In this document: positions 21,690-32,860 of the stretch, piece after piece | Numbering within the stretch: the stretch's first letter is position 1 | How the letters are laid out: the number at the start of each line of letters is the position of its first letter | Source of the DNA: Diphasiastrum complanatum | Lineage: Eukaryota > Streptophyta > Lycopodiopsida > Lycopodiales > Lycopodiaceae | NCBI GenBank assembly: GCA_029204225.1 | Contig: CM055106.1 | Location: 15,218,278 to 15,282,277, forward strand | Length of the DNA stretch: 64,000 nucleotides | Reading direction: 5' to 3' | Notes under the pieces: generated by a model | The model's database searches: none | What the model was told of the DNA's origin: nothing | What the model saw: the letters and a program-made list of their open reading frames with translations, nothing else | Position numbers and translations under genes: made by a program

Positions 21690-22435
21690 AATCAATACGT
21701 CAAATGATAATGCAGTTGCAGCTCTTGAGAGTCAAGTGCCTATGCCTACCTATCTGTAGATTTTCCAGTCATTAAGCCAAGAGCTTATGGAAGTACTGTT
21801 GAATCAAGTGAAAACTCTATTCGCATCGAATTTGGGTTTTCAATCTGAACCATTTTTGGGGGGAGAAGAAAGAGAAAAAGCTTGAGGTTGTAGATGATTG
21901 GTTAACCAAGTGGACCAATTATTCTAATCTACACGGAATTCCTGAAGATAAAAAGATTGAGAGTGTAGTTCTGTTCTTCCGAGGGAAAGCTTCATTGTGG
22001 TGGCGTGACCTACAACCGAAACCTACCACATGGGAAGAGTTCATGGAAGTGTTCAGATAGTCGTTTGTGGTTGTGGACGACTCGGACTTCTACCAAAGAT
22101 TTGTCAACTGCAAAATGGGTACTCGGAGTTTGGACTCGTATCTACAAGAATTTATGGATTTGTGCAAGCGTAATGTGCTTCAAACTTTCGATGACATCGT
22201 ACAGGTCGCAAAAGGGTATGATCCACATTGGTGGCATCTAGAAAGCAATTACAAGCTAATGTTGTCATTATGTTACCAAAAGCTCATCGTGAACCAGAAG
22301 AGCATGTACTAGAAACGAAAGAGGTTTACGATGGATCAGCGAGGACACAACCTATGAATCTTGTTGAACTAGGAGAACCAGAAAAGATTGTGCAAGTTGG
22401 AACGCAACTTACTCCAGAACAGTTTTAAGCATTAA
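21690..22435 (+). pseudogene. Ty3/gypsy gag, broken
   Basis: From about 21883 the frame reads KLEVVDDWLTKWTNYSNLHG, SVVLFFRGKASLWWRDLQPK and TTWEEFMEVFR, the Retrotrans_gag signature (a tryptophan-rich block followed by WEEF), then a TAG at 22059. It continues SFVVVDDSDFYQRFVNC and SLDSYLQEFMDLCKRNVLQT, typical of gag helices. Another frame shift follows before 22428, where QLTPEQF stops. No zinc knuckle, protease or pol is present; similarity ends and LINE-type sequence begins near 22990, so the element is truncated as well as mutated. Confidence 0.78.
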
Positions 22436-22989
22436 GAAAGTTGTTGATTAAGGCATAGTTAAACTAGATATCTAGGTTATCCAAGAGAGTAGGTGGAGCA
22501 TGACGGACAAGAACTCATGTCCAAAAGCCTCGTGGAAAGCTATGAAGAACATTAATGGGGTTCTTCCCATTTATTGTAGACATGTTTTATTTCCAATAGA
22601 GCACACAATGAAGAGAGCAACGAGTGGAGTTTAGGGAATGTAGAGCCCGTGTACGCGCATGTTTATTGACAAGATGGTGATGGGAATGGCATTCGCTATC
22701 AAATCGGGGAGGGTATATGAATTAGGATGGAATGGACTTAACTAATTTGTATTTGGATTCAGAATTCCTCTAATGCGAAGTGTTAAGCTAAGAATCCAAT
22801 CTTTTTCAAGATCTGATATGGTCCTCTGTATCTAGGGGACGATTTTTAATGCATGCCAGTCGTATTACACTAGAATCCTTCGGGATTCTCAAATATCCAA
22901 TCCCCCATTTAAAAATAGAGTTTGTAGTATGGAGCGAAGTGGTAGAAAAGGAGGCATGTCACTACAAAGAATTGAAATGTTAAAATTAG
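22436..22989. other. Undetermined retroelement debris
   Basis: Sequence between the truncated gag and the LINE fragment. I see no ORF or motif; it may be decayed gag-pol spacer. Confidence 0.4.
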
Positions 22990-23740
22990 TGAACTATTAA
23001 TGAAGTCAAAAATTCATGGTAGACATGCATACAAACATGGTCAAAGGTATATTTGGGTGCACGATGAGGTGGGGTTTGGGAAGATGACTGTGGTGGCAAG
23101 ATAGTACCAAGATTGATGGAGAGGAAATAACAATAAGAGAGAGTAGACGGTGAGAGAGATGAAATTTAGATATGAGTGGAATGGAACATGTTAATACCTT
23201 GAGATATGCAATAACAAGATGACCTCTACTATGAGAATGACACGTATACATTCTAGAATCAGGCTACATTATAAATGGCCAAGTCATCTCCATCAAGGAA
23301 ATGTATACATGGAAATTCGACAGTCATTCTTGGCATTGAAATCACCAATGAGAAATGTATGCCCTAGCTTTGCAAACCTAACAATATATGTAGAAAGGTC
23401 AAGATAAGGTGAACTAGTACTTATAGCGAAGGAGGTGGACTTTGGAGGAAAGTAACATGCTACATCAAAGAGGTCTATGTCCGATCCAATTCCATGTCCA
23501 TCAATACAGAGCCACATGTATCGTGCATGCTTGTCATGTTTAACAAACTCAAAGATAACGTGGAAGTCCCATATATGCAAGCAAATCCACCTGAACCTCT
23601 CCCACTCATAGATTTGTTCTCTCATGATATACCGATTTCCATCTATAACCTGGAAAGGTAGAGTCTTTGCTTTGACTCTCACAATTCTCCATAGATCTCT
23701 CTTAGTAATGAAATCAATCAAGTCTTTAGTTGGGGATGAT
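22990..23740 (-). pseudogene. LINE ORF2 endonuclease (EEP) fragment
   Basis: On the minus strand, 23721-23293 encodes about 140 residues of an apurinic-type endonuclease: RIVRVKAKTLPFQVIDGNRY, a Trp/Cys-rich middle, CYFPPKSTSF and the diagnostic HTFLIGDFNAKNDC (GDFNA metal/catalytic box). Below it the sequence decays, but a likely trace of the LSDH box remains as SKFHLSHRLL (about 23155). No reverse transcriptase follows, so this is a 3'-truncated or rearranged piece. It lies immediately beside leader copy A (23766 onward), discussed separately. Confidence 0.65.
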
Positions 23741-23765
23741 GAATGTTATTACAATGTGATCCCCA

Positions 23766-24480
23766 ATTTGTAGGCGATGTGGAGAGAGAGAGTAACAGAA
23801 CATCACATAGTCCCTCTTGACAAGTCAAGACCAAGCCCTTTGAACCCTTCAATTCATAGCATAACAGGTAAAAATAAAGCTGTATAAAGTTTTACAGTAC
23901 AGAGTACCATAAAGCGAAGCAAATTTTAGGACACTCAGTTGTTACCTGCCACCATCCCACAAAACACAACTACACGAGTTAGTTACGTGAGGAAGACAGG
24001 TGTCATAGCTGAGCATTAGTTGTTATCCATGTCTGAAACAAGATTCACTACTTTATCATCATGCTTGCAAGTACAATTAATATGTCCAATCATTCCCATC
24101 AAGCATTCTACACTTAGCAATACAATCTACCCTTTAACAAAACCGTATCAGGGCATACGCCATACTGGTCAATATAAGGGTCGAAAGAATGTATTAAATT
24201 CACATTAACATTCTACACGTAAGAAGCTATTTTGCAATACACAAATAGAGCAAGAAATGACTTTAGAATAAGTGCTAGGTACTAGGGCAGATCCGTGCCA
24301 TACTAGCCCCAAGGACATCCCACGAAAGCAGTTAGGAGTCCAAGCACCTCGTAGCTTTGGCAAATCCATGCCATCCAAGCCCACTTTTAGTCACACTCTA
24401 GCCAAGTATATAGCTCACCTTCGGTAACCGCTTTTAGTTTAGTGAGCTCATATCGCATATTTAAAAACTTTAGACCAATC
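23766..24480 (-). repeat. Element leader, copy A (diverged)
   Basis: From agagagagtaacagaacatc (23781) to at least the phrase ggcagatccgtgccatac near 24283, this DNA matches, at clearly lower identity, the regions 26330-27277 and 31590-32443 (ttcctcttgac, aagctctttgaa, accataaagc, gacaggtgtcatagctga blocks in the same order). No ORF. The strand is assigned from the neighbouring minus-strand coding fragments. Confidence 0.6.
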
Positions 24481-25196
24481 CATATTAGTTAATGGTAAGA
24501 AACGTAAACACTTCAAGATCTCATAAATGCATACACTTATTCTCCACATATCTAGAAAAACCTTTTGTGCACAAGCATCGTATTGCAACTTTTTGAGTTA
24601 GATTACGATTCGCATTGGTGTTAAATCATATAGCATCGTACCTAAATATGAGATGAAGACCCTTCTTGCGAGCTACCCATATCGAACTACTCAAGCGAAA
24701 CACTCCTAATGTACTAGTGATATCACACCAAAAATAGCTAGTTAATGGTGGTGCTTTTACCTTACTGGTGTGTCACAGTTTTAAGAACGATTTGTAGAAT
24801 AGCCAAGCATACTTCAAAAAGTTAAAAGCATTTTTAGATGCCATAGAACCCGTAGATTATTCGAATTCCAGCACACCTCACGTTGTAGTATAGCTTTAGT
24901 TATACTAAAAGCTTATTGTTATGTTTTATGTTTTTAGAAGTCTCCTTTATGCAATACATATAGCCATACGTATTGACAACTTTCACCATCATTCATATTA
25001 CCATTTCATAGCAGTATGAATCAACCTATACTTTTGACAACAGTAAGGACAACTTCTACTGAGCAATGTTTACAATATGCCAACCATTCATCACAGTAGA
25101 TTATGATTAGACAGAGGTCTATGCATCCACTGCTATTTCTCACTGAAATGATACATGGAAATCATGACCAAAACTTTGAAAAAACAACACATGGAA
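24481..25196. other. Undetermined repeat-derived DNA
   Basis: No supported gene. Probably the upstream continuation of leader copy A. Confidence 0.4.
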
Positions 25197-25335
25197 AGGT
25201 GCTCCATCGCTGTTAGGATAGCGGCCAGTCATTATGTATGTAAAGTATCTTCAAGAAGCGAATGCAAATGCTCCATCGCTGCTAGGATAGCGACCAGTCA
25301 TCATGCATGTAAATTATCTTCAAGCAACGAATGCA
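25197..25335. repeat. Tandem repeat, ~66 bp unit with CTCCATCGCTG
   Basis: Two adjacent units starting gtgctccatcgctg and atgctccatcgctg share ggatagcg(g/a)ccagtcat and gtatcttcaag-like blocks. The CCATCGCTG word recurs in the four-copy array at 27.9-28.1 kb, linking the two arrays. Confidence 0.75.
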
Positions 25336-25492
25336 ATGCATCCAAACACACACAAAATGTGCATGTCGGTGCGATCTACAGAGTGCTGGCCAGTAGCATA
25401 TAACTCATCGTTGATCTACTACCAATCAATAGCATAAAGTGCGCTCATCCAACAGATGTATCAAACTATCATTTGATAATACAATAAATAGG

Positions 25493-27277
25493 GTCTTTTC
25501 CAGTTTCAGATCCTAGCTTGGTGTAAATTCATTCTATTCAAGCCAGTTTCAAAATGGCCTCAGGTATGAGCCCAAGTTTGCTCAGAGGGACACCGAGAAG
25601 GTTCAAATTTGTTCTTACGAATAATGGTGTCGAAGGCTACAGGGGTCTCAAGAGAAGGATTTTTATGCAGGGCGGCCAACTTGCAGACTTACATCTCTTT
25701 TTTTGTCAGATGAGTCATCATAATCCAAAGATCGATAGGGATGGATGCAAGAAAGTTGACCAACGGAAGACTCCAGACATCAGTAAAGACAAGAAGATGA
25801 AGTGAAAGAGGTGGATCAGAAACAGAAGGAGAAATAACAGTAAGAGTGATACCATTTTCATTTTCTAGGCACATGAACACTTTTCTAATTTGCAAATTGT
25901 AGAACTTTTCTTCCTCTTCAAATCTTTCGACGAAATCATTGAGACGACCATAAAGATTTTCCATTAAACTCATAGTATATTTCTTCTTAACAAACTCAAG
26001 ATAAATCTTAACCTAGTCAATGGTCTCAGGTAAATCAATAAGACAGAGAATCTTATCCTCATGTCTACCAGCAGAAGAACAAGTAGTCCTATCAATATCA
26101 ATGATAAAATTATGCATCTCAATGGCCTTTTTCATACAACAAATCAAAGTTTGAACAAAATGGTTAGGCGGAGGAAGGTGCTCCCCATAACCCAAAGAAG
26201 CAGCTTCCTAGTACCAACCTGTGGACTAAATCATGCAAACAGACATTTGTTAGCTTATGAATCGGATAAAAGGTAAGAGCTTCAGTACTATCCCAACCAA
26301 GGAATAGTCGGATTTACACCACCATAATGCATAGAGAGAGTTACAAGACTGCACTTAGTTCCTCTTGACAAAGCAAGACTGAAGCTCTTTGAAGCCTTTA
26401 TTCATAATCCAACAAGGTAAAATACAGCTGAAAAGTAAAATAAAGTACTAGAAAGTACCATAAAGCATAACCACTTTCAAGACGTTCAATGACCATCTCA
26501 CAAAACAAAACCGCTCAAGTTAGTTTAGGAAGGAAGACAGGTGTCATAGCTGAACGACAGTTGTTATTCATGTCCAAAAGAATTTATACTACTTAACAAC
26601 TTCGAATAGCATTTTAAAACATAGTCCAGTCTTCCCAAACATACGATGTTTTAGCAATAGGCCAAGCCGTTATGTCACCATATCAGGGTGAGTGCCATAC
26701 TGATCAGCTTACGGGCAGTTGGTCCATATCAATTTGTTTTATGCATAGAAGAGTATGAAAAGTTTTAACCATTTAAAGTTTTACCTAGCCAAAAGACTTG
26801 GTGTGGACACGTGTGCTGGTATCAGAGCAAATCCATGCTATGCTGACCCAAGTGACCCTTACAGAGTGAGGTATGTCACGCACTATTGTCCATACTCTTG
26901 AGCATATCCATGCTTTCCAGTTGTATCTCACCCGAGGTCTAAAGTGACACTTGACAGGGTAGGGTAAGGCAATACCATGAACATTATAAAAATCATATGA
27001 CGACCATGGTATGTGGACATTGTTTTGGATAGACAGATTGGGTTATTGAGTAAGTGGTTTCCAATGCCTTTACTAGGTATTAGGGCAGATTCGTGTCATT
27101 CTAACCCTCTCATAGAGACAACGTGTCTTACGCACTTCCATGTTGTCTAAGACCGTCTTATTGGAGCCCTTACTGGGAAGTTTACTGACCAAGGTTTCAT
27201 TGAAAGTTACTTAGTACTAGTGTTTTTGACTAAAGTCATTTCTTTTTGTAGAAAGGAAGAAGCATATAGAAGAATCG
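25493..27277 (-). mobile_element. Duplicated element, copy B
   Basis: About 1.8 kb that matches 30575-32443 closely over its whole length, starting tcttttccag and ending tatagaagaatc. Relative to copy C it lacks about 165 bases (corresponding to roughly 30864-31028) and has about 90 extra bases near 26460-26545. It contains the 5' part of the unrecognised minus-strand ORF and the non-coding leader. No terminal repeats or target duplication are visible, so the class is not certain. Confidence 0.75.
25689..26195 (-). pseudogene. Unrecognised element ORF, copy B N-terminal part
   Basis: A minus-strand frame beginning MGYGEHLPPPNHFVQTLICC, with one internal stop at about 26013-26015, then KIYLEFVKKKYTMSLMENLY, EEEEKFYNLQIRKVFMCLEN and, after a deletion, DLWIMMTHLTKKEM. 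It corresponds residue by residue to copy C with few changes. No known domain is recognised; the conservation of the frame between copies shows it is the coding strand. Confidence 0.5.
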
Positions 27278-27894
27278 TAACAGGGGTTATTTTCTTTAAA
27301 AAGAACCTTAACCCGTTCATGTGACGTAGCATTCGCATCTAAATTGATAACGAAAACCCATACTTGAATGATTGCAAACGAAGCTTCTTGAGATGATGCC
27401 ATAGTTGTTTTTTTGTGAGAGTACTATCTTTTCACCATAGAGACAACAAATGTGGTTACTTAGTTACGTTTTCAGAATTGAAAGGCATGTAAGCAGAATG
27501 TATTTTCTGTTTTGTAGAATATCAGTAAAAGGCGTACCTTTGTTCCGAATACGATAATGCTTGGTTCGAGTGAGAACCGGAGTGTAGTAAAAGAGTTCGT
27601 AGTTACAAATGCTGTTACATTATCACATGCACCAATAGTCATTCAGTTTATTAGAATGAGACTAGCAAAACGTAATAGAAATTCCATTATATAGTAAGAA
27701 CAGAGAACTTAGATCATTTCTTGCAAGTAGGCCAACTCAGTTCCAATCCTTCTTTAGATAGTAGAAGGAACGAGTTTAGAGAGCATACATGTAGACCGCG
27801 TCCATAGCTGGACTTTGAGCACTGAAACTACCATACCATTCATTGTTGGGACAGCGAGCAACCTTATGAAAAGCTTTTCATGAAAAAACTACAC
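27278..27894. other. Undetermined DNA upstream of copy B
   Basis: No supported gene or repeat beyond isolated words. Probably the upstream part of the same element. Confidence 0.4.
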
Positions 27895-28115
27895 ATACTT
27901 CATCGCTGGAGCAGCGATTGTTCTAACATATTTTTGAATCTTCTATTATGAAAAAGAGGACCTGCTGTCCATCGCTGGAGCAGCGATTGATCTAACATAT
28001 TTTTGAATCTTCTCTTATGAAGAAGAGTACCTGCTGTCCATCGCTGGAGCAGCGAATGATATAACCTACTTTTGATATAAAGAGGAGGACCTGCTGTCCA
28101 TCGCTGGACAGGAGG
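27895..28115. repeat. Four ~69 bp tandem units with ATCGCTGGAGCAGCGAT hairpin
   Basis: Units begin near 27900, 27969, 28039 and 28099 with (c/t)catcgctggagcagcga; the last is shortened to catcgctggacaggag. The word is an inverted repeat (ATCGCT, 5-base loop, AGCGAT). Between hairpins the units share taacatatttttgaatctt and ggacctgctgtc-like blocks. A minus-strand open frame across it is caused by the repeat. Confidence 0.85.
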
Positions 28116-28835
28116 CTCATTTTTTTTATAGAAACTTATGTAAGAAGTAGAACGGAGAATCCGCTGTCTGCGGCCCAGTTCTATCATTATGAAACAAGTG
28201 TAAATCATTGCTGCTTCATTGAGAAGATAGTGAGCACCCAATACCTCATCGTTGCTATAGAGGTATCTCTTTTAGAGAAAAGGAGAGAAGATGCAGTCCA
28301 TTGCTGCCTTGTAGGCAGATGGAACCATTATATATTTTTAGAATGAGCTTGGTTTTGCAGCACCCTCCCAAGCATGCATAATATCATATCAAACTACTTC
28401 ATATGATGGATAGTATCCATAGTTGCAAAGAGAAGTAAGAGGATATAGTATGAGAGAGAGATATGCCTCTTAGCGAGGAGTAGAAGTAGAGAGCACATAC
28501 CTTACAAACGTTTCCGTAGAGAGATGAACTGGTAGGGCGCTTCAGCAGTGTGTGAGAAGTAGAGAGCTCTTCGAAGTATTGTGAAAAATAGGTGGAGAGA
28601 CTGCATGATTATATAATGGCTTCTTGTAAGGTTTCTTGGAAGGTCATTTTTAGGTGGGAAGAGTCATTTCCCTCCTTTACCAAGAAGCATTACATGTTAA
28701 ACCAAGAAGCATTTCCCTCCTTTAGGATTTTTAAATTTTAAAAATTCAAACTTGAGTTTCTTTACTTCTTAAAAGAAAGCTTTTTTAAGGTTATCGAAGC
28801 TTAGGTAAGTCAGAAACCTTATATTTTCGAAGAGA
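28116..28835. other. Undetermined DNA
   Basis: No supported gene. Single copies of cattgctgc and catcgttgct words continue the array theme to about 28310. Confidence 0.4.
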
Positions 28836-29660
28836 CTATACGTATGCATTGGTCCGTATGCTAGATAGCAAGACAAGGTAATTAATAACGAGGAAGAATC
28901 CATGAGAGAGAGAGGGGGGGGAGAGAGAGAGAGAGAGAGAACCCACCAACCTTCTCGGAGTTAGTGAATCCCTTCGGGGGCAGGTAGCCTCCAAAAGACA
29001 ATCAACATCGTGTGGTGAGTAGGACTTGGATGTATTTGCCTTAAGGCCTGCACCTTCCCTGAGGAACGGTGACAGCATACCAAGAGCTCCTGTGAGAAAT
29101 TTGGCAAGTTTAGTAAAACAACAATCGTGAGCATTGGTAATCCATCTAAATGAATCCTTGTGAGCTTTAAAAGTGCAGAGGAGGTCAGGTAGAGAATCAC
29201 TTCCCAAGAATATTTATGGTTAAGATTTAGCAGTAATGTCTGATATATAAGAAAGGGAATCCTCAACAGAGTTAGATAATTCATTTGGAAAAGGTGTAAA
29301 ATCTGGGCTATTGAGTCTTTGTATGGCTAGTTTTTGTGCAAAGACTTTACACATAAAGCATGGGTTGTGTTGTGCTTTATCAATCCCATTAACATAAAGA
29401 AAGTTGGTAAGCCATTGTTCATCATTGGCAATACTATTTTTAATAAGAGAAGCAGTATTACCATGAAGCCATTTATCCTTTCTAATAAAGCTTAGTGCAG
29501 TATTTTTGCAGAAATCAACATGCTTTCCTTTTGTAGTTTCGTCCACAGAGGCATAAGAAGGTAAAAATTCCATAAGTGTAAACCAACCGTCATAAAGTTC
29601 GGAAGCAACCTCATTCACATTAGTTTGCCTTAAAGTAATATGGTTTAGGCCTTTTTCCAA
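28836..29660 (-). pseudogene. Reverse-transcriptase-like ORF of an unclassified element
   Basis: One minus-strand frame of about 275 codons, broken only by two close TAA codons (29214-29222). It starts MEKGLNHITLRQTNVNEVA, includes VDFCKNTALSFIRKDKWLHG and AQHNPCFMCKVFAQKLAIQR, and after the stops gives LPDLLCTFKAHKDSFRWITN and TKLAKFLTGALGMLSPFL. The order [K-x-HK]-x-FRxI-...-LAKFL resembles the first fingers motifs of Penelope-like and related non-LTR reverse transcriptases. No YxDD catalytic box is present because similarity stops in the GA-rich sequence near 28940. The class assignment is tentative; it is a real coding remnant either way. It is the 3' continuation of the ORF at 30176-31440. 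Confidence 0.45.
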
Positions 29661-30175
29661 AGATTTCCGTAAAAGATTACTTTTGATGATATTACAGTCT
29701 GTACATATGATATGACCAGATTTTTTTGATATGAAGTTTTTGAAATGTTAAAAGGTATGACAATGACAGGAATGCAGGTTATTTATATCAAATTCATAAA
29801 AAAACGTCATAAACGAAATACCATTCGCATTTTACACTTGGTAGGTATGACCAGCCAAAGGTAATATCATAAAAGAGATCGTCTACAGTACCAAAAAGTT
29901 TGCGTAAAATGTGAGAATAAAAGTTCTTCACATGGATAGCTTCAAAAACTCTAAGTGCAAACCTGTGTCGTGGCTAGTGAAAAACTAAAGTCGGCCCGTC
30001 GCTGAAGTACTGATTGCTCTTCTAACTGTCCCATCTTCGTCCTGCACATCGATCAAGATCTCTAAAAGTCTAATTTTTTGACTGGTAGATCATTCTTGGT
30101 GCCGCTGCTTTGCCCTTCCTTTCCTCTGAAATATGAGAATCGTTTTTTCTTTCCTGCTCCCGAACCAGAGATAAC
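29661..30175 (-). other. Frameshifted connection between the two ORF blocks
   Basis: Minus-strand reading shows short protein-like pieces (SGAGKKKRFSYFRGKEGQSS near 30150, RTKMGQLEEQSVLQRRADFS near 30020) separated by stops and frame changes. Best taken as decayed coding sequence of the same element. Confidence 0.35.
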
Positions 30176-31440
30176 TCAGTTTGGATTGTTAAGATTGAAC
30201 GAGCCAAATCTTTTTTTTGAGTTTTGGAAATATTTATCTTGGAGGATGGAAAAGCTAGGCCGTTTTAGAAGGCGCTCAATTTCTCGGATATTTTCAGCAT
30301 CTCCCAGGGGTGGAAGGAGATTAGCGGAGGAGTCTTTAGCATGTTCAATGGAAGCATCGATCATGTATTGGCGAATAAAGAGGAAAGTCAGGTGGAATTT
30401 CACTACATCTCTAGCAGGTTTATGAAGCCACATAAAAAAAGTGTTCATCTGATTCTGAAGGGAAGCACCAAGAAAAAACTTGGCAAGATTATTCATTATA
30501 AACCAGATGGCATGGTCAAACTAGATAATAGAGGAACTATTTTTGCATTTTTCACCACATCTACGTTTAAAAAAGATTCTTTTCCAGTTCCAGATCCTAG
30601 CTTGGTGTAAATTCATTCTATTAAAGCCAGTTTCAAAATGGCCTCTGGTACGAGCCCAAGTTTGCTCAGAGGGACACCGAGAAGGTTCAAATTTGTTCTT
30701 ACGAATAATGGTGTCGAAGGCTACATGGGACTCAAGAGAAGGATTTTTATGCAGAGCGGCCAACTTGCAGACTTGTATCTCTTTTTCTGTCAGATGAGTC
30801 ATCATAATCCAAAGATCGATAGAAAATGGGTGCAAGAAAATTGACCGGACGGAAGACTCCTTAGTTTGTAAGACGTAAGAGTAGATTTGGATTCAATAAT
30901 TCTACTAGGGACAAAAGGAACCTGACAGCTTTTAGATTAGCAAAATCATAAGAAGAAAGGTCACCAATGTCGCAAGTGTCTTGGGAAAAGATCTCTAGTT
31001 GAGAGGCACTATCCTCGTCAAGGTCATCAGTAAAGACAAGAGGATGCGGTGAAAGAGGTGCATCAGAAACAGAAGGGGAAATAACAATAGGAGTGAAACC
31101 ATTTTCATTTTCCAGGCACATGAACACTTTTCTAATGTGTCCATTGTAGAACTTTTTTTCCTCTTCAAATCTTTTGACGAAATCATTGAGACGACTATAA
31201 AGATTTTCCATTAAACTCATAGTATCTTTCTTCTTAACAAACTCAAGATAAATCTTAAACCAATCAATGGTCTCAAGTAAATCAATAAGACAGAGAATCT
31301 TATTTTCAAGTCTAGCAGAAGAACAAGTAGCCCTATCAGTATCAATGATAAAATTATGCATCTCAATGGCTTTTTCATACAACAAATCAAAGTCTGAACA
31401 AAATGGTTAGGCGGAGGAAGGGGCTTCCCATAACCCAAAG
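30176..31440 (-). pseudogene. Unrecognised element ORF, copy C N-terminal and middle part
   Basis: Block 1 (31440 to 30861) begins MGYGKPLPPPNHFVQTLICC and includes IDWFKIYLEFVKKKDTMSLM, RLNDFVKRFEEEKKFYNGHI and DDLDEDSASQLEIFSQDTCD. Block 2 (30835 to 30176, one TAG at 30518-30520) carries SIDLWIMMTHLTEKEIQVCK, FEPSRCPSEQTWARTRGHFE, WFIMNNLAKFFLGASLQNQM and IREIERLLKRPSFSILQDKY. Frame changes occur near 31380 and 30850. With the block at 28836-29660 it suggests one protein of over 650 codons. I recognise no domain in this part; it is not a typical LINE ORF1 or LTR gag. Only a few lesions separate it from open frames, so it is fairly young. Confidence 0.5.
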
Positions 31441-32443
31441 AAGTAGCTTCCTGAAACCAACTTGTGGACTAAATCATGCAAGCAGACCTTTGTTAGCTTA
31501 TGAATCGGATAAAAGGTAAGAGCTTCAGTACTATCCCAACCAAGGAATAGTCGGATTTACACCACCATAATGCATAGAGAGAGTTACAAGACTGCACTTA
31601 GTTCCTCTTGACAAAGCAAGACTGAAGCTCTTTGAAGCCTTTATTCATAATTCAACAAGGTAAAATACAACTGAAAAGTAAAATATAGTACTAGAAAGCA
31701 AAGATGTCCAGTTGATATCTGCCACAGGTGTCATAGTTGAACGACAGTTGTTATTCATGTCCAAAAGAAGTTATACTACTTAACAGCTTTGAATAGCATT
31801 TTAAAACATAGTCCAGTCTTCCCAAACATACGATGTTTTAGTGATAGGCCAAGCCGTTATATCACCGTATCAGGGCAAGTGCCATATTGATCAGCTTACG
31901 GGCAATTGGTCCATATCAGTTCGTTTTGAACATAGAAGAGTGTGAAAAAGTTTTAACCATTTAAAGTTTTACCTAGCCAAAAGACCTGGTGTGGACACAT
32001 GTGCTGGTATCAGAGCAAGTCCATGCTATACTGACCCAAGTGAGGTATGTCACGCACTAGTGTCCATACTCTTGAGCATATTCATGCTTTCCAGTTGTAT
32101 CTCACCCGAGGTCTAAAGTGACACTTGACATAGTAGGGTAAGGCAATACCATGATTGTTATATAGGAATCATGTGAGGACCATGGTATGTGGACACTGTT
32201 TTGGATAGACAGATTGGGTTATTGAGTAAGTGGTTTCCAATGTCTTTACTATGTATTAGGGCAGATCTAGCCCTCTCATAGAGACAACGTGTCTTATGCA
32301 TTTCCATGCTATCTAAGACTGTCTTATCGGAGCCCTTACTGTGAGGTTTACTAACCAAGATTTCATTGAAAGTTACTTAGTACTAGTGTTTTTGACTAAA
32401 GTCATTTCTTTTTGTAAAAAGGAAGAAGCATATAGAAGAATCA
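30575..32443 (-). mobile_element. Duplicated element, copy C
   Basis: The partner of copy B. Similarity starts at tcttttccagttccagatcc and runs to tatagaagaatc near 32443. It keeps about 165 bases missing from copy B (30864-31028) and lacks about 90 bases present there. Past 32443 the sequence departs from copy B. Confidence 0.75.
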
Positions 32444-32860
32444 TTGTTGGCTGATTCTGACGAATCCCCAAGATACTCGACCAGAGCAACTCAAGAACAC
32501 CTCTCACCTTAGACCGAGGAGGTCTTTGAGAAGACGAGACTAATGAAGACTGAGAGCCGAGTATGAGAGCCAAAAATTGCTAGTTAGGAATGATAAGCAA
32601 GAACTGTGTAAGCCTCATGGTGAATTCCGAAAGATGACCATGTAGGAACTAGTATTTCTAGGCAAATGTAATAAATGCAAGTAGGCCCCTCTTATAGAAA
32701 GTAGGGTGAGCCACCTTTTGATGGTGACATCTAGTAGAGAGCATAATTGCATCTGTAATTTGTGTAATGTGGAAATGCCACTAGGATGCCACCTAAGGAG
32801 CTCTCTTGTTTATTTAAGAGACTCTCTCTTTGAAAAGAGGAGCTTTTTGTGTATTGTATC
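32444..32860. other. Unassigned flank beside the copia element
   Basis: Non-coding; the short plus-strand frame at 32706-32909 crosses into the copia LTR and is not a gene. Confidence 0.4.

Noticed and set aside
27900-28241. 113-codon minus-strand frame with repeated SLLQRWTAG peptide
   Set aside because: It is the reading of the 69 bp tandem monomers; it has no supporting domain or flanking coding sequence.
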